The notes below the pieces were generated by a model. That model had not been told where the DNA came from. It worked only from the letters and a program-made list of their open reading frames with translations, and did not search any database. Below, piece after piece: positions 27,462 to 35,996 of a DNA stretch of 64,000 nucleotides. The DNA is from Alteriqipengyuania bathyomarina_B (lineage in GTDB: Bacteria; Pseudomonadota; Alphaproteobacteria; Sphingomonadales; Sphingomonadaceae). Location: assembly GCF_038594605.1 (NCBI RefSeq), contig NZ_JBCFZM010000001.1:496001-560000 (forward strand), in the 5' to 3' direction. Numbering within the stretch: position 1 is the stretch's first letter; every line of letters begins with the position of its first letter. The translations under genes and the position numbers were made by a program.

Positions 27462-30098
27462 CTAGAACGTTACCCGGGCCCGCAAGCCGTAGGTCCGTGC
27501 ATCGTTAAGGAAGCGGATGTTGAGCGACGAGCCAACCAGCGCTTTTTGCGACACTTCCTCGTCGAGGAAGTTGCTTGCCCAGGCTTCCAGCCGGAAGTTT
27601 CCGACGGTGTAGCCCGCACCCAGGTTGAGCGTCACGAAGCCAGGCTGGCGATCGGGGAAGCCGGCCTCCAGTGCAGTCTGGCGCGTCCCATCGAGGAAGA
27701 CGATGTCATTCTCGTTGAACTGGGTGAGGAAGTACGACGACCGATAGTTCAGCAGCGCCTGCCAGTCGAACCGGCCCGGACCGACATCGAACCACTGCGA
27801 TAGGCGCGCGCTCACGTTCATTTCGGACGCCAGCGGCAGGCGGTTGCCGACCAGGCTCGTCAGCGGCGATTCGCCCCCGGCGTCGAAGTCCTGCGCCCGG
27901 GCATCGGCGACGACGCCCTTGGTGATCTTGGTGTCGAGATAGGCTGCGTTCAGGTCCAGCGAGTAGTGGGCAGGCAGTCGCAGTTTCAGCTCTGCCTCGG
28001 CGCCGTAGATGCGCGATTCGCCGATGTTGCGGTTGACCAGCGAGTAGCCATTACACACCGGCGGGGTCTGCGTTTCGTCGAGGTTGATGCAGGTCAGATC
28101 CTGGAAAACCTGATCGGTATAATCGTAGTAGAAGCCGGTCAGGTTGAAAATGTGACGCCGTCCGAACGCATCGAAGCTGTTGCGACTGCCGGCCTCGTAA
28201 ACGATCAGCGATTCCGGGCGGAAGGATTCGGGAATCGTCGATCCGTTGAAGCTGTCGTTGAAGCCGCCCGATTTATGCCCGGTCGAAACCTTGGCGTAGA
28301 GCATGTTGTCCGGGCTGATATCGAACTCGACGCCGGCCCGCCAGTCGACAAAGTCGAACGCAGACTGGCCGACCTGCTGGTCGGGGATCGTCAGTTCGAC
28401 GAAGCTGAAGCCGCCGTTGAAACCGGTCGGGCACTCCACGAAGCCATTGTCGATATCGGGACGGTCGATGCAGGTGCCATTCGGGTTGGTGCCATCGGCA
28501 ATCGCACCGATCTGGTCGATCAGCGTATCGCGAAGACCGGGCGTGAGAATGCCTTCTACCAGGAACTGCGCGCGCCCCTGCGGGGTGTTGATCCCGCTGA
28601 CGTCGAAATTGGGTCGATCGAGCAGCGCGGGGCGGAACCCTTCGGTCCCCAAGCGCGTGCCGAAGCAGCAGGAGAAGTTCTCGCCGCCCAGGGTCAGCGC
28701 CCAGTTGCCGCCGATGCCATAGCGCGACTTCTCTTCTTCGGTATAGCGCAGCCCGGCGAAGACACGCAGGCGATCGGTGACGTCGTAGGTTCCGTCGGCG
28801 AAGAACGCGTAGCTCTCGCCATCGACGTCCGGCATCGTGAATTCGGTGCCCGAATAGCAGCAGTAGCCCCGATCGGCGAGCGCCAGATAACCGACCTGCT
28901 GGTCTTCCTTGAAGTAAAACCCGCCTGCATTCCAGCGGAGGCGCTGATCGTCGTTGGCAGAGAGGCGCAGCTCGTACACCTGGCTCTGGGATCTCGACTG
29001 CCAGAAGTTGTTCGAGAAGTTGTCGTATTCGACCGCGTCCAGATCGCGGCCGGGATAGGCGATGCCTTCGCTGCTGGCGTTGGCCTGATAGAAGTCGACC
29101 GAGCGATAGCTGCCGTTCAGTTCAGCGGTGAAGGTGCCGAAATCGTAGGCCAGCGTGCCCTGCACACCCCACAGCTCGTTCTCCATGTCGCCCTGCATTC
29201 CGCGATAGACGACGTCCTTGATATTGAGCTTGTCGGGCCGCAATCCGGTGGCCTGAACGGCCGAGAAGATGTTCGCGCCGGGATAGCCGGTACCCGTTTC
29301 CCTGCCGTAGTCGCCCACGATCGAGAGGCTGAGCCGGCTGCTGGGCTCCCACAGGAGCGAGAGGCGACCGGCATAGTTCTCTTCCAGACCTGCCGGCTTC
29401 AGCTTGCGCGCCTCCACACCGGTCGAGGCGTTGCGGAAGCCAAAGTCGCGATTGATGTAATATCCGGCGGCGCGCATCGCCATGGTATCGCCCAGCGGGA
29501 TATTGAGCGCACCTTCGGCGCCGTAGGACCCGCGATTGGCGACTTCTGCCTGTGCATAGCCGCTATATTCGCCGAGCCGGGGCTTGGCGGTGATGATGTT
29601 GAGCGTTCCGGCAAGCGCGTTGCGCCCGTAAAGGGTGCCCTGCGGTCCCTTGTTCACCTCGACCCGCTCGAGGTCGTAGAACATCAGGCCAAGCCCGCGG
29701 GGGCGCGGAATGTAGACACCGTTGAGGTGCGGTGCGGCGCCCGGATCGCCCAGCTCGGTGTTGTTCGCGGAGCCCACCCCGCGAATGAAGATCTCGACGT
29801 TGCCTTCCTGATTGGCGATGCTCAGCCCCGGCACCGCAACCTGAAGCTGGCGCAGTTCGCTGATCCCGTCCTGCCGCAACTGGTCTGCATCGAGGGCCTG
29901 AACCACCCCCGCCACATCCTGCATGCTTTCTTCGCGGCGGTTCGCGGTAACGATGATGACATTGTCATCATCATCCGGATCCTGCGCGGTGGCTGGCGTC
30001 TGATCGTCTGCCGCAGCCGTCTGGGCGTGCGCTGGCATGGCGGCGACGGAGCACAGCAACATGGTGGTGAACGTCGCGGCAAAATTTGCTTTGGTCAT
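27462..30098 (-). CDS. TonB-dependent outer-membrane receptor, probable glucan-oligosaccharide uptake
   Basis: An 878-residue outer-membrane receptor that takes up ligands using the TonB/ExbBD proton-motive system. It has a signal peptide (cleavage after AHA near 25), an acidic linker, a TonB-box-like NVIIVTANR at about 46-54, a plug domain (VEIFIRGVGSANNTE, LERVEVNKGPQGTLYGRNA) and a beta barrel ending in a C-terminal Phe. Several extracellular loops carry cysteines, including vicinal pairs (GYCCYSG, SCCFG). It lies 37 bases behind the GH3 gene with GGGGAGGA before its ATG, so it is co-transcribed with it. Ligand assignment comes from the GH3/GH6/LacI context. Confidence 0.92.
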   Translation of the reverse strand: MTKANFAATFTTMLLCSVAAMPAHAQTAAADDQTPATAQDPDDDDNVIIVTANRREESMQDVAGVVQALDADQLRQDGISELRQLQVAVPGLSIANQEGNVEIFIRGVGSANNTELGDPGAAPHLNGVYIPRPRGLGLMFYDLERVEVNKGPQGTLYGRNALAGTLNIITAKPRLGEYSGYAQAEVANRGSYGAEGALNIPLGDTMAMRAAGYYINRDFGFRNASTGVEARKLKPAGLEENYAGRLSLLWEPSSRLSLSIVGDYGRETGTGYPGANIFSAVQATGLRPDKLNIKDVVYRGMQGDMENELWGVQGTLAYDFGTFTAELNGSYRSVDFYQANASSEGIAYPGRDLDAVEYDNFSNNFWQSRSQSQVYELRLSANDDQRLRWNAGGFYFKEDQQVGYLALADRGYCCYSGTEFTMPDVDGESYAFFADGTYDVTDRLRVFAGLRYTEEEKSRYGIGGNWALTLGGENFSCCFGTRLGTEGFRPALLDRPNFDVSGINTPQGRAQFLVEGILTPGLRDTLIDQIGAIADGTNPNGTCIDRPDIDNGFVECPTGFNGGFSFVELTIPDQQVGQSAFDFVDWRAGVEFDISPDNMLYAKVSTGHKSGGFNDSFNGSTIPESFRPESLIVYEAGSRNSFDAFGRRHIFNLTGFYYDYTDQVFQDLTCINLDETQTPPVCNGYSLVNRNIGESRIYGAEAELKLRLPAHYSLDLNAAYLDTKITKGVVADARAQDFDAGGESPLTSLVGNRLPLASEMNVSARLSQWFDVGPGRFDWQALLNYRSSYFLTQFNENDIVFLDGTRQTALEAGFPDRQPGFVTLNLGAGYTVGNFRLEAWASNFLDEEVSQKALVGSSLNIRFLNDARTYGLRARVTF

Positions 30099-30135
30099 AG
30101 TGTCCTCCCCTACGATCCGTCTTTGCGGATTGTGT

Positions 30136-32631
30136 TTATTGACATGTGAGTTGGCCGCCCGACGGCGAGACGATACGTGCCGACGAGAGAGTGAGGTCGA
30201 GCTGGCCCTCGGTGACCAGCATCAACGGCGCTTCGACACGGCCCATGTCGACGCCCGCTTGTTCAAAACAGCTCAAAGGCAGCGCAAGGCGGGTCCACTG
30301 GCCTCCTTGTGCCGCTCGCGAGAGGACGGTGCCGAACGGGAAACCGCCCATGCACCCATCTCCGCAGGTCATCAGCAGATTGACGTCCGCCGTAGGTGCA
30401 GCATTGACCTTGAAGACGAGCTCGAGGGCGAGATCGCCGTTGGTCTGCCGCAGCATGTCGATCGGGCTGTCCTGCACGATCGCAGCCACCGCCTTGCCCG
30501 CGCCGCTAAAGCGCAAGCGTACCGAATCTTCCTGCGCCTTGTGGTCTGTGCGCTCCATCGTGATGAGGTCGGGCCCCGGATTGGTCGCAAGAGCACCCGG
30601 GGCGCCGATCAGCAATTGCCGTCCTTCGCCAGCGCGCCCGGCAGCAAACAGCACGTTGGTATCGACCGGCGCGGCGGACGCGCGATCCTCCGGCAGCTGT
30701 GCGAGATCGCCGGGTTTGTCGCTGGTCAGGCCAAACCCGTAGGGGAACAGCGGATCGTAAATTGCATCGCCCACGTTCAGCGCGGTCTGGTCGCTCGATT
30801 TCGGCCAGCTATAGGGCAGCTTGCCGGTGAACTCCGCCTCGCCAAACAGCACATCTGCAACGCCGCCACCCTCTGACCCCGGGAGCCAGGCGGCTACGAA
30901 TGCGTCCGACGCGTTAATGAAGGGGTTCGCCCACATCGCGCGCCCCGACAGGAACACCGATACCGTCGGAATACCATCGGCCTGGAGCGAGCGAAGCAGC
31001 GCCAGGCTCTCTGCATCGTCGTAACCGACATCGGGCCGGTCGCCCTGAAATTCTGCATAGGGATCTTCGCCGAACACCACGATCGCGACGTCGGGTTTGC
31101 TGGAGAAAGAACCGTCGGGCGAGAGCGTGGCGGTTCCGCCCGCCTGCTGGACCGCTTCCTCGATACCGCCCCAGATGGTCTGCGCGTTGGGAAAGTCCGA
31201 CCGTTTCGTGCCGGTGCCCTGCCACGTCAGTGTCCAGCCACCGGTTTGCTTGGTAAAATTGTCCGCCCCGTCGCCCGCGACCAGCACGTTGGCGCCTGAG
31301 TCGAGCGGAAGCACGCCGTTCGCGTTCTTGAGCAGCACCAGTGATTTGCGCACCGCCTCGCGCGCGACCGCGCGATGTTCGGCGCTGCCCAGTCGCTCGA
31401 ATTCGCCCGCATAGGGCCGCGACGAAGGCTTGCCCGCCTCGAACAGTCCGGCGCGCAGCTTCACGCGCAGGATGCGACGTACGGCATCGTCGAGGCGATC
31501 CATCGAAAGCGTGCCGTTACGCGCATTTGCCAGCGTGGACTGATACAGCCCCTTCCAACTGTCCGGCGCCATGAACATGTCGAGCCCGGCATTCACCGAC
31601 TGCGGGCAATCGGTCGCCGAGCAACCCGCGATCTGGCCGTGGCCGTTCCAGTCCCCGACGAGGAACCCGTCGAAATTCCAGCGGTTCTTGACCACGCCAG
31701 TCAGCAGCGACTCGTTGCCGTGCATCTTCGCACCGTTCCAGCTCGAGAAGCTGACCATGATCGATTGCACACCGGCTTCGATCGCCGGGAGGTAGGGCGG
31801 GCTGAACAAGTCGCGCAGCCCCTCCTCGTCGATCCGTGCGTCGCCCTGGTCCTTGCCGCCAGCAGTGCCGCCGTCACCGAGGAAATGCTTGGCGGTCGCA
31901 ACGATATGCGGACCGCGAAGCCAGTCTTCGTCACCGATCTTGCCCTGCAGCCCCTCGATGATGGGCGCGGCATAGGATGTGGCGATTTCGGGCGTTTCGC
32001 CGAAGCCTTCGTAAGTCCGGCCCCAGCGATCGTCGCGCACCACCGCCAGTGTCGGGGCGAAGGTCCAGTCGAGCCCGGTCACCCGCATCTCGATCGCGGT
32101 AATCTCGCCGATACGGCGCATCAGCTCCGGATCGCGCGCCGAACCCAGACCGATATTGTGCGGAAACAGCGTCGCACCCACGATGTTGTTGTGCCCGTGG
32201 ACCGCATCGCTGCCCCAGATTACCGGGATGCGCGGCAGGTCGCCATCGCGCTTCATCGATGCGGCATAGAAGTCGTCGGCGGCCTTCAGCCAGCGCTCGG
32301 CGGGAGCATTATATTCCCCGGTAGGCGTGGAATTGCCGCCATTGAGGATCGAACCGAGGTGAAACCGGCTTACATCGGCGGGCGTTACGCTTCCGATATC
32401 GGCCTGGATGATCTGGCCGACTTTCTGTTCGAGCGACATTGCTGCGATCAACGCGTCGATCCGCTGCTCGACCGTTTCATCAACCTCGATCGGAGCGGGT
32501 TGCGAGGGCCACTGCGATGGGTCGGCAACGGCCTGTGGATTGGGCTGTGCCGTGACCGGACCGGTTGCCAGCCCTGCGCACAGTGCGACCGAAATTGCTC
32601 CTGACATGAATGTAGCTCTGCGAAGCCGCAC
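30136..32631 (-). CDS. GH3 family exo-beta-glucosidase (ExoP-like)
   Basis: Exported glycoside hydrolase of 831 residues that releases glucose from beta-glucan oligosaccharides. Order: signal peptide (about 10-29), GH3 TIM-barrel domain with KHF (248-250) and nucleophile Asp327 in LVGDWNGHGQ, GH3 C-terminal alpha/beta domain (to about 625), then a carbohydrate-binding-like beta domain (about 670-831), as in exo-1,3/1,4-beta-glucanases such as ExoP. The start is GTG 32631, supported by GGGAGGG eight bases upstream; ATG 32607 is the alternative. Two LacI-type operators lie just upstream, and the TonB receptor follows 37 bases downstream. Confidence 0.95.
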   Translation of the reverse strand: MRLRRATFMSGAISVALCAGLATGPVTAQPNPQAVADPSQWPSQPAPIEVDETVEQRIDALIAAMSLEQKVGQIIQADIGSVTPADVSRFHLGSILNGGNSTPTGEYNAPAERWLKAADDFYAASMKRDGDLPRIPVIWGSDAVHGHNNIVGATLFPHNIGLGSARDPELMRRIGEITAIEMRVTGLDWTFAPTLAVVRDDRWGRTYEGFGETPEIATSYAAPIIEGLQGKIGDEDWLRGPHIVATAKHFLGDGGTAGGKDQGDARIDEEGLRDLFSPPYLPAIEAGVQSIMVSFSSWNGAKMHGNESLLTGVVKNRWNFDGFLVGDWNGHGQIAGCSATDCPQSVNAGLDMFMAPDSWKGLYQSTLANARNGTLSMDRLDDAVRRILRVKLRAGLFEAGKPSSRPYAGEFERLGSAEHRAVAREAVRKSLVLLKNANGVLPLDSGANVLVAGDGADNFTKQTGGWTLTWQGTGTKRSDFPNAQTIWGGIEEAVQQAGGTATLSPDGSFSSKPDVAIVVFGEDPYAEFQGDRPDVGYDDAESLALLRSLQADGIPTVSVFLSGRAMWANPFINASDAFVAAWLPGSEGGGVADVLFGEAEFTGKLPYSWPKSSDQTALNVGDAIYDPLFPYGFGLTSDKPGDLAQLPEDRASAAPVDTNVLFAAGRAGEGRQLLIGAPGALATNPGPDLITMERTDHKAQEDSVRLRFSGAGKAVAAIVQDSPIDMLRQTNGDLALELVFKVNAAPTADVNLLMTCGDGCMGGFPFGTVLSRAAQGGQWTRLALPLSCFEQAGVDMGRVEAPLMLVTEGQLDLTLSSARIVSPSGGQLTCQ

Positions 32632-32652
32632 CGGATATCCCTCCCAAATCAG

Positions 32653-32669
32653 ACAACGTTTACCGTTGT
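32653..32669. promoter_or_regulatory. LacI-family operator 1 (palindrome)
   Basis: ACAACG-TTTAC-CGTTGT is a perfect inverted repeat of 6-bp arms around 5 bases. It sits 22 bases before the GH3 start codon and 68 bases before the LacI-type gene start, close to where the GH3 transcript should begin. A CGTTTACCG core of this kind is typical of LacI-family sites. The binding protein is inferred to be the adjacent regulator. Confidence 0.75.
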
Positions 32670-32674
32670 TCCTG

Positions 32675-32690
32675 ACAGCGTTTACCGTCG
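32675..32690. promoter_or_regulatory. LacI-family operator 2 (imperfect palindrome)
   Basis: ACAGCGTTTACCGTCG repeats the CGTTTACCG core of operator 1 exactly 22 bp away, two helical turns, so two dimers could bind on the same face. It lies between the divergent GH3 and lacI-type genes and probably mediates both GH3 repression and autoregulation. Confidence 0.65.
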
Positions 32691-32736
32691 ACCATTGGAA
32701 CGAGTCAAGCGGCGTGCCGAGCAAGCGCGTCGACAA

Positions 32737-33825
32737 ATGCCGCCAATCGGGCTATCGGCGCGCTTTCTTGGAGATTCAGCTATTTCTAAGCGATCTACGA
32801 TCACCGACGTCGCCGAGCTCGCCGGTGTATCGATCAAGACGGTTTCACGTGCGCTGAACGGTGCGCCGCATGTCAGCGCAGATGCCCGCGCACGGGTGCA
32901 GGCGGCGGCGGACGAACTCGATTACCATCCCAACATCGCGGCGCAGAGCCTGATCGCGCGGCGCAGCTTCCTGATCGGGCTGACCTACGAGCGCCCCAGC
33001 CCCAGCTATGTCGTCGAATTGCAGAACGGCGCGCTCTCGCGTCTCGAAGATTCGCGCTTCCGTCTGGTAGTGCTGCCATTTCGCGACGTCGCCAATCGCC
33101 AGGACGAACTGGGCCGGCTACTGATGCGCGCGGGACTCGACGGCGTGGTGCTCGCCCCGCCCGCCTGCGATCAGGACGCGTTGCTGGCGATGCTGGACAG
33201 GCAGAAGCTGCCCTACGCACGGATCACTCCGCATCGCGAGATGGACCGAGGCATCGTGGCGGCCATGGACGAGGTCGCTGCCGGACAGGCGATCGCCGCG
33301 CATCTGCTCGAACTCGGGCACCGGCACATCGGGATCATCATGGGCGATCCCTCGCACGGGGCCAGCTCCGCCCGAATGGAGGGCTATCGTCGTGCCTTTG
33401 CAGAAGCCGGGGTCAGCATCGATGATGGTTTGGTCGTCACCGGCGATTTCACCTACGAGATCGGCTACGAGGTCGCTGCGGAGCTCCTCAACCGCACCCC
33501 TCGCCCGACCGCAATCCTCGCGCAGAACGACGACATGGCGGTTGCCGCCATGGCGGTCGTACGCGAAGCCGGGCTATCCGTACCGGTCGACGTCTCGATC
33601 GCCGGGTTCGACGATTCCGAAGTGTCGCGCACGGTCTGGCCGCAACTGACCACCGTGCGCCAGCCGGTGAGCGAGATGGCGTGGGATGCGACCGATCGGC
33701 TGATTGCCGCGCTGGAAGCGGACCGCAAGAAAGGCGGCGGCGAAGAGATCGCCCAAACGCCGACCCGGATGGGTGCCCACGGATATAAGCTGTGCGTGCG
33801 CGGCTCCACGGCCCCGCCGGGCTAG
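32737..33825 (+). CDS. LacI-family transcriptional regulator
   Basis: A 362-residue repressor. The DNA-binding helix-turn-helix is at about 20-42 (TITDVAELAGVSIKTVSRAL) with the hinge helix after it, followed by a periplasmic-binding-protein-like sugar domain (FLIGLTYERPSPSYV, HIGIIMGDP, AILAQNDDMAVAAM, VSIAGFDDSE). ATG 32737 is chosen, though the first 18 residues are not family-like; TTG 32695 is possible. It is divergent from GH3 across the paired operators and converges on GH6 with a four-base stop overlap. Likely effector: cellobiose or a related glucan oligosaccharide. Confidence 0.93.
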   Translation: MPPIGLSARFLGDSAISKRSTITDVAELAGVSIKTVSRALNGAPHVSADARARVQAAADELDYHPNIAAQSLIARRSFLIGLTYERPSPSYVVELQNGALSRLEDSRFRLVVLPFRDVANRQDELGRLLMRAGLDGVVLAPPACDQDALLAMLDRQKLPYARITPHREMDRGIVAAMDEVAAGQAIAAHLLELGHRHIGIIMGDPSHGASSARMEGYRRAFAEAGVSIDDGLVVTGDFTYEIGYEVAAELLNRTPRPTAILAQNDDMAVAAMAVVREAGLSVPVDVSIAGFDDSEVSRTVWPQLTTVRQPVSEMAWDATDRLIAALEADRKKGGGEEIAQTPTRMGAHGYKLCVRGSTAPPG

Positions 33826-35027
33826 TTCTCGTCCAGCGGCGGCACCGCATTGCGGATCAGCTCGCGAGCCTGCTCGGGAAACCAGCCGCCAGCACGCGGC
33901 GCGACCATGCCGCGCTCGGGATCGGTCGGGCCGGCGGTTCCGCGATAGCAGTGTCCGTCTGATTCGCCGGGGATCTTGATCCAGAGAAACGCATCGACAT
34001 AGGCGCTGCCCGTGTCGAGCGTTGGCCTCCTGCCAAGCCCGCGATCGGGCGGATTGCACCAGATTTCGGCATCGGCATATTTGCCTTCCGGCGGGTCCCA
34101 CGATCCCGTGCCATTGCGGCTCGTATCGATGATTGCGTGCTTCTGCGCCGCTGGATTTCGCGCCATCCGGGCACTGGAGAACAGCGCATCGTAAGCTGCA
34201 TCGGTCGCCCCCCATGACGAGGTGTCATCGAAATCTGCCGGACGGTACTGGCTGGGACATTCGTCAGGCTGAATCTTGTCGGCCGTGACGAGGGCGAGAC
34301 AATCGCTGATCCAGCGCGCATAATGGAGCAGGCGCGCGTCGCTTTCGAAGTTCGAGACGTTCAGGAAATAGCCGTCGGCCCGCGCGACGTTCGCACGGAT
34401 CAGGCGGCTCGCGGCTTCACCGGGAGCGAGCCAGCCGCTGCCCGTCCCGTCGAGATAGATCCGCGCGTTGGGCAAGGCGGAAAACGTTTCCACCGCCGCA
34501 CTCAGCTGGGTAAAGCGCTCATCGGCAGCTTCGCCATCTTCGCCGCCTTTCGGTCGGCAATTCTCCAGCTCGCCATCGAGCGTGCGGTACCAGGGGATAA
34601 TGCCGAGGCTGTCGGGCTCGATCACCACGAGTGCCGGATGCTCGCCGATGCCGGCCGCAAAACCTTCGATCCAAGCGAGATAGTCGTCGGTTCCTGTCGC
34701 TCCGCCCGAGGAATAGAGCGCGCAGTCGCGCCCGGGGATGTTGTAGGCAACCAGCACGGGCATCTCGTTGCGGGCGGCGGCGGCCTCCACCAATCGCGCG
34801 ACCTTGCTCTCCACCTCGGCTGGCGTCCCGTGGGTAAACCATGTTGCGGAAGAAATGGCGCCCAGCGCCAGTGCATCGCGTCGCGCCTGCCCATCGAGCC
34901 GCTCCGCTGCATCAAGCGTGGTGCTTTCGGGATCGACGTACAACGCCGACTGAGCATGTGCAGATGAAGAAGTGCCGAAACCGGCGACCGCGAGCGCTGC
35001 GAATGCAATCGACCGAAAGAGCGACAT
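33822..35027 (-). CDS. GH6 family cellulase (endoglucanase or cellobiohydrolase)
   Basis: Secreted inverting beta-1,4-glucanase, 401 residues. Signal peptide at 1-26 (AHA cleavage). GH6 signatures: YNIPGRDCALYSSGG (Asp101) and VVIEPDSLG, where Asp139 matches the proton donor, then YLDGTGSGWL, NVSNF and a late DGHC/YVDAFLWIKIPGESDG segment. There is no carbohydrate-binding module. ATG 35027 has GGAGG eight bases upstream. No copy of the CGTTTACCG operator is seen upstream, so its control may differ from GH3. Short active-site loops would suggest endo action but that cannot be judged from sequence alone. Confidence 0.93.
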   Translation of the reverse strand: MSLFRSIAFAALAVAGFGTSSSAHAQSALYVDPESTTLDAAERLDGQARRDALALGAISSATWFTHGTPAEVESKVARLVEAAAARNEMPVLVAYNIPGRDCALYSSGGATGTDDYLAWIEGFAAGIGEHPALVVIEPDSLGIIPWYRTLDGELENCRPKGGEDGEAADERFTQLSAAVETFSALPNARIYLDGTGSGWLAPGEAASRLIRANVARADGYFLNVSNFESDARLLHYARWISDCLALVTADKIQPDECPSQYRPADFDDTSSWGATDAAYDALFSSARMARNPAAQKHAIIDTSRNGTGSWDPPEGKYADAEIWCNPPDRGLGRRPTLDTGSAYVDAFLWIKIPGESDGHCYRGTAGPTDPERGMVAPRAGGWFPEQARELIRNAVPPLDEN

Positions 35028-35184
35028 GAAACGCACCTCCCCAACCCACGCGGCTATCTGGCAGGCCAGCGCACAGCTGACAAGCGGCTCGCGCGCACCC
35101 TGCACGCTGGCTTAACAAAGGTTTGAAGCGGGCCCATCCCGTGATCCCCGGGATATCGCCATGACCAACAAGGGGATTTTTCCA

Positions 35185-35340
35185 ATGCTGAAATGGGCCA
35201 TCATCTTCCTCATCATCGCGCTCGTCGCTGCCGTACTCGGCTTTGGCGGCATTGCGGGCGGGGCGACCAATATCGCTTACATCCTGTTCGCCATCTTTCT
35301 CGTCCTGGCGATCATCGCGTTCCTGCGCCGCAACACCTGA
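35185..35340 (+). CDS. DUF1328 small membrane protein
   Basis: A 51-residue protein beginning MLKWAIIFLIIALVAAVLGF with two membrane helices separated by GGIAGGATNIA, the hallmark of the DUF1328 (YtjA) family, found widely in proteobacteria and often induced in stress or stationary phase. ATG 35185 matches the family start and has an AAGGGG site upstream; an in-frame ATG at 35161 would add eight residues. Function unknown. Confidence 0.88.
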   Translation: MLKWAIIFLIIALVAAVLGFGGIAGGATNIAYILFAIFLVLAIIAFLRRNT

Positions 35341-35374
35341 CGCCAGTGCACAAACCGACTGGCTTGCGGCGCGA

Positions 35375-35566
35375 TCAGTCCGGCTGGTCGCGCCGTTTGC
35401 TTTTGTCGACCAGAGACTGCGCGGCACGCTCTTCCTCAGGATACTCATCCGGGCTCGTAGAACTCTGGTTCATCAGCGCCCGGTGTTCGCGCGTCACTTC
35501 GCTGTCGTTCGTGCCATCCGGTTTGTCGCCGCGTGGCGGTGTCTTGCTCTTGTTCTGTTCGCTCAT
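35375..35566 (-). CDS. Small hydrophilic protein, unknown
   Basis: A 63-residue, strongly charged, low-complexity protein (MSEQNKSKTPPRGDKPDG...) with no hydrophobic segment and likely disordered. No ribosome binding site of note. Its composition resembles small stress-related proteins common in sphingomonads, but no family is recognised and it could be non-coding. Confidence 0.5.
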   Translation of the reverse strand: MSEQNKSKTPPRGDKPDGTNDSEVTREHRALMNQSSTSPDEYPEEERAAQSLVDKSKRRDQPD

Positions 35567-35605
35567 GCGAAGGTAACGACCGGGACGGCCTACGGTTTCG
35601 CCCTG

Positions 35606-35956
35606 TCAGTACACCAGCGCGTGATCGACCAGATACGTATCCCCAGGCCCTTCGACGATATTGATCGAGGCGACCAGCTGGTCCGTCGATTCCTCGCATG
35701 ACTGCCTCCAGACCACAGCCACCGGATCCTTGCGCCGGAAGATCGCGACCGGTGTCCTCTCGCCATACTTGCCGAAGTGCCCCTGGAACTCGCGGCATGC
35801 CCGCGCGAACCCGTCGTCGCGGACCAGCGCCTTTAGCCGAGGGGTGAAATCGCGGACATGCCGTTCGAAATCGATATCGTCCGATGCCTGCATCAGGTTG
35901 TCCATAAGCGGATCGGCAATCGCCATGATGGCGGAATCGCTCCTGTCGTTCAGCAT
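35606..35956 (-). CDS. Hypothetical protein
   Basis: A 116-residue protein starting MLNDRSDSAIMAIADPLMDN, preceded by AGGAAATTGGGGTG. It begins with two helices and ends with beta-strand-like segments (VAIFRRKDPVAVVWRQ, QLVASINIVEG, TYLVDHALVY), a layout reminiscent of NTF2-like or SnoaL folds, but I cannot place it in a family. It starts 40 bases after the lpdA stop on the same strand and may be co-transcribed. Confidence 0.65.
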   Translation of the reverse strand: MLNDRSDSAIMAIADPLMDNLMQASDDIDFERHVRDFTPRLKALVRDDGFARACREFQGHFGKYGERTPVAIFRRKDPVAVVWRQSCEESTDQLVASINIVEGPGDTYLVDHALVY

Positions 35957-35996
35957 CACCCCAATTTCCTGCGCAGACCGCAATCTCGGCAATTGG

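Noticed and set aside
27966..30149. A 727-codon plus-strand frame opposite the TonB receptor
   Set aside because: Antisense shadow of a receptor gene with full family motifs; no ribosome binding site or domain.
35028..35184. LacI operator upstream of the GH6 gene
   Set aside because: No CGTTTACCG core or comparable palindrome found, so co-regulation with GH3 by this motif is not supported.
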